Positions 60,675 to 64,000 of a stretch of DNA of 64,000 nt are shown piece by piece. The stretch spans positions 18,995,169 through 19,059,168 of the forward strand of contig CM022678.1 in the NCBI GenBank assembly GCA_012295275.1. Direction: 5' to 3'. The DNA comes from Chrysomallon squamiferum. Its lineage: Eukaryota > Mollusca > Gastropoda > Neomphalida > Peltospiridae. Each line of letters starts with the position of its first letter. Within the stretch, counting starts at the first letter, position 1. The notes below the pieces were generated by a model. It saw only the letters and a list, made by a program, of their open reading frames with translations. It did no database searches and was not told the origin of the DNA. A program made the translations under genes and the position numbers.

Positions 60675-60835
60675 GTTGTTTTGTGTGTGTGTGTGGATGG
60701 GTGTGTGTGTGTGTGTGGATGGATGTGTGTGTGTGTATGTGTGTGTGTGTGTATGGATGTGTATGTGTGTGGATGTGTGTGTGGGTGTGGGTGTGTGTGT
60801 GGATGTGTGTGTGTGTGTGGATGTGTTTGTGTGTA
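60675..60835. repeat. GTGTGTGGAT minisatellite
   Basis: GT dinucleotide runs interrupted regularly by GGATG. Open frames on both strands here are artefacts. Confidence 0.9.
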
Positions 60836-62599
60836 AATTTTGTCTACAAGCGATGACATCTTTTTAATACGAATGGTTTTTGATATGTTTGTAATTTAGA
60901 ACTGGAAGTGTAAGCCGTGTAAATTCAAATTGTTTTTGTTTAAAGAGCTTTGTGTGAACTTACGTTTATCAGGTGATTGTTGTTTCTTTCTTGATTGCAT
61001 CGATATTTTTTTATTTACTATTATTATTGTTATTCTTTCTGTATAAACTATAGTTAATTTCAAAACTTCACACTTTATTTTTATAAATACGTATTATTAG
61101 TTATATATAAATATGTCTCAATGCATTTTTTTTTTAAATTCATTTCAATTCTACAGCTTGGTGAAACCAGCTTTATCAAACAGAAAGAACAATAAACGGG
61201 TATATATCTGTATATACCAGTATTTTGGAATAATACTTCTATTTGACTGTAACGCTATTGATCCATCTAATGCGTGTTACTTGATCTACCCGTTTATTTG
61301 AAACATTCAGAGTCCAGTCTCATGATAGAGAGTGGACATGCAGATACTGTAAGTGCAATGAAAACATAAATTGTGATAAGTTCAAATGTTTAATTCCTGG
61401 AGACTGAAGATCGGCTTAATTGGCTGGTATATACACACGGAAATCGTACACTAAAATCAGAACAAAATAAAACAAAAACAGTTAAAATAAGTAAAGATAT
61501 CACAGGCTCAAATTGAAAATTACAAAATATAAAGTTATAAACAATTCATTTGCGACCAGTACGAGTCAGAATTACTGAGATGTTGAATACGTAATAATAG
61601 ATTTGGTTAGTAAGAGCAGCTGCCTTTGATACGACACACGTGCTATTCTGTTAGGCTCTCGAAACCACGATCTACACACAAAGAAAGGGCGATACAGTTC
61701 AAGTAATACACATAAATGTACATAAACCAGATTACATTAGACAGGATCGGAACGTGCAAAGTCTTTAACGTATCCAGTTCATTAAGCTTTTCACATATAT
61801 AAAGACAGAAATATACATTTAAATTATCTCATATTGATAATAAGAAAACGCCAGACATTAATAAATAAACAGTACTAATTGAAATATCTTTAAAATTTGG
61901 CAAACAAATATTTTTTTCCAAGGTTAATACTGAAGATTGTACTTGTGTTCGGGTGTAACGTACGTCTACTATTATCAGAAATACTGGGTGACATGTTATA
62001 TATCGGTATCAAAGCAACCAGTTAGTCATACGTTTTGTCCCAGGTGCGAATAATGGTGTGATGGTAAACTACTTAACACTGAGTGATCGTGTTTCAGTTC
62101 ATTTGACAATACAACATATTGAGAACTTTAATACTGCCTGACATATACTGACAAATAAACAAATGTGTACATTCTACGTGAATACTTCAATGTAGATAAG
62201 ACTGATTTTTGTTTTTATTTCGAATTTAACTTCTCAGAGAGTCAGCGCTACATTTAGACGTACACGACCTAAGTTGTTGAAGTCTTGAAAGCCATGTTTG
62301 ACGTGAAATGAAATATATTGGAGCTGATTAGAAAATATATTTTGATCCTGTGCATGCTATTTACATCGTAACCGCAAAAGAAAAAGATGAAGATGCAAGT
62401 AGTTTTGACGGAGATGACCTCTGGAAGCTGAAAGTTCAAAAATGTCGATATTACGATTCACGTTTCATTTCCATATTAACAACGAATATACAGCCTGTAT
62501 CCTTCCAAATAACTCATTCATGGAGCCATATCATCTTTGTAAATGCATACATATGTAATAAAGGGCATACAGTCATTATTGTGTTTATAAATTATCAAC
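60836..62599. other. intergenic after copy 4
   Basis: No gene seen. 62,100-62,330 and 62,410-62,560 are members of the dispersed repeat described at 25,790-26,400. Confidence 0.5.
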
Positions 62600-62830
62600 G
62601 ATAATGTTATCCAAAGGCTCTTTTTTTTAACAAAAAGTAAATGAAAAATATCCAGAAGAACACTACTGAAAATTTGAAGAAGGTCTAACAGTTAGACGTT
62701 GTTGTTGTTGTTTTCAAAGCTATTGTTTCAGTCACGTACCGATATCGTTTTTCGCTGTTAGATGCTAAGAACTGAAAACAGGAATTCGGCAGTAAGGGAC
62801 CAGAACCATTAAATACCATCGCTCATTCCG
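62600..62830 (+). pseudogene. TPR-TIR relic, duplicate of 33.1-33.3 kb
   Basis: Matches the relic of unit 1 from TATCCAAAGGCTC to GGACCAGAACCATTAAATACC. It has more damage: a T-run insertion at 62,622, a (GTT)n replacing part of LSLQSY at about 62,700, and in-frame stops. No function expected. Confidence 0.75.
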
Positions 62831-63870
62831 GGCTTGGGTCATTCTTATGTAATTTTATAGAAAATCATTTAACTGAGCGATAGTGATTTACCGATGAAAT
62901 TGCAGCACTAACATTTAGTAAAAAGAATAAATAAATAATAATAATAATAATATAATAAAATAAAATAAATAAACAAGCAAACAAAAAAAAAAAAATAATA
63001 AAAAAAAAAATAAAAAAAATCAAACAAAATCAGTTAGGTGATCGTAGATTCTAAATAGACTGCCTAACCAATCAGACACGACTATTTTCCATGGTGATCA
63101 CGTGACAACGATAATGCAGCAGCCTGGTCACTCGACACTCAGGTCAACTCGACATGTCGATAATAAAATTACTCCATAAAGACAAGACTGGCCGGCCTCA
63201 GTGATAACAATGGAAGTAAGACTTTATCAAGTTAAATAAGTAAATACAGATAAGACAAGAAATAAATTATGAATTTCTTTAGTAGCATTTTGAGTTCCCT
63301 TGACAATAAAACATATTTAGAATTTTAATACCGTGAGACATATACTGACAAATAAACAAACGTGTACATTGTACGTGCATCGTTCAATGTGGATTCGTCT
63401 GGAATTTAACTTGTGGGAGAATCAGTGCTACATTTAGACGTATCTGGACCTAAGCAGTTAAAGTCTTGAAAGTCATCTTTGATGTGAAATTAAATACGTC
63501 TTGATAACGATAACACTTGTTACGGAGAGACGGGTGGACCTTTAGTTTGGCTTCAATAAAAAAACACACACAAAAAAACTTTCAGTTTATACAAGTACAG
63601 AGAAACATCCAGTGTTTATCTTATTCTCTTTCTAACTGCAGAAACATTAGTCATATTTACTTTCAGTTTGTTTAATCACGTTCGCGTAACAGCTAAATCT
63701 AATACGCATACAAAGTTACCATTCAACTATATATGTACATGGTCAGTGCATTGATATGTACTATTATAAAAATGTGCAAACGAAACAACACATTCAAAAT
63801 TCTGCTTGGGATATAAAAAAGAAATTTACAAAATTTACAAAAGGTTTGTTGACACCAGAAAAAATCGAAT
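62831..63870. repeat. duplicate of the relic flank (33.31-34.36 kb)
   Basis: Collinear with unit 1 over about 1 kb, including CCAATCAGACACGACTATTT, the CACGTGAC E-box, GGGTGGACCTTTAGTTTGG, and the segment ending GAATGGCATTA. It then ends in a poly-A run (about 63,868-63,905) where unit 1 has (AAT)n. Confidence 0.8.
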
Positions 63871-63873
63871 GGC

Positions 63874-63908
<35 letters not shown>

Positions 63909-64000
63909 TCTTTTTTAATGCAATAAAAGAAGAAGAAGAAGAAGAAGATTTAAAGAAGAAAGAAAAAATAATTTGATCAGGAGGCAAAGTTCCTAATCTT
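63871..64000. repeat. poly-A and GAA-rich tail
   Basis: A 37-base A run followed by GAAGAAGAA repeats. Nothing coding. Confidence 0.7.

Noticed and set aside
60582-60867. Cys/Val-rich frames over the GTGTGTGGAT repeat
   Set aside because: Simple-sequence artefact.

Overview
The window is eukaryotic: AT-rich, dense in microsatellites and minisatellites, with GT-AG introns and AATAAA signals and no bacterial gene organisation. The recognisable genes are metazoan: a STAND-type protein with a huge ankyrin array, TPR proteins ending in a TIR-like domain, and exons of the housekeeping genes SMNDC1 and DNAJC27. My inference is a lophotrochozoan, most likely a mollusc, in which STAND-ankyrin and IFIT-like TPR families are expanded. 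I cannot name the species.

Layout. 3-10616 is one open exon of a STAND-ankyrin protein whose 5' end lies outside the window. A decayed remnant of its ancestral C-terminus follows to 11418. 11.4-16.3 kb is non-coding, apart from one possible minus-strand exon. 16.7-18.5 kb is a 39-bp minisatellite that abuts an orphan minus-strand DNAJC27 exon (18477-18593). From 19.7 to 38.3 kb there is an array of TPR-TIR genes: copy 1 (21.5-24.1 kb, broken), copy 2 (28.6-31.0 kb, one frameshift), a TPR relic (32.9-33.3 kb) and copy 3 (35.8-38.3 kb, two frameshifts). 38.3-42.9 kb is simple repeats. 43.08-43.85 kb holds the first two coding exons of SMNDC1. A 200-N gap at 46.8-47.0 kb leads into a second, truncated ankyrin tail (47.0-47.9 kb). 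From there the order of unit 1 repeats: spacer (47.9-52.2 kb), a 2.7-kb stretch found only here with a broken DNAJC27 J-domain exon, the minisatellite again (55.4-56.2 kb), and copy 4 of the TPR-TIR gene (56.36-60.27 kb), the only intact one. The relic and its flank recur at 62.6-63.9 kb.

The window is therefore one ancestral module (ankyrin tail, spacer, DNAJC27 fragments with minisatellite, TPR-TIR gene) duplicated about 36 kb apart, with extra TPR-TIR copies inside unit 1. Upstream of the TPR-TIR genes lie one to three copies of a promoter/first-exon cassette: a purine-rich GGAAAGTAGA-type block, a TATA box and a GTAAGT donor. Splicing from these cassettes can create the start codon: copy 2 joins ATGT directly to the main exon, and copy 4 splits ATG across an intron. 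The tiny start exon plus one large TPR exon resembles vertebrate IFIT genes, but here the protein ends in a TIR-like domain.

The best candidate for an undescribed system is this inducible-looking, rapidly turning-over IFIT-like TPR-TIR family next to STAND-ankyrin genes, plausibly an innate immune cluster. Function is inferred; only the gene structures and motifs are seen directly.
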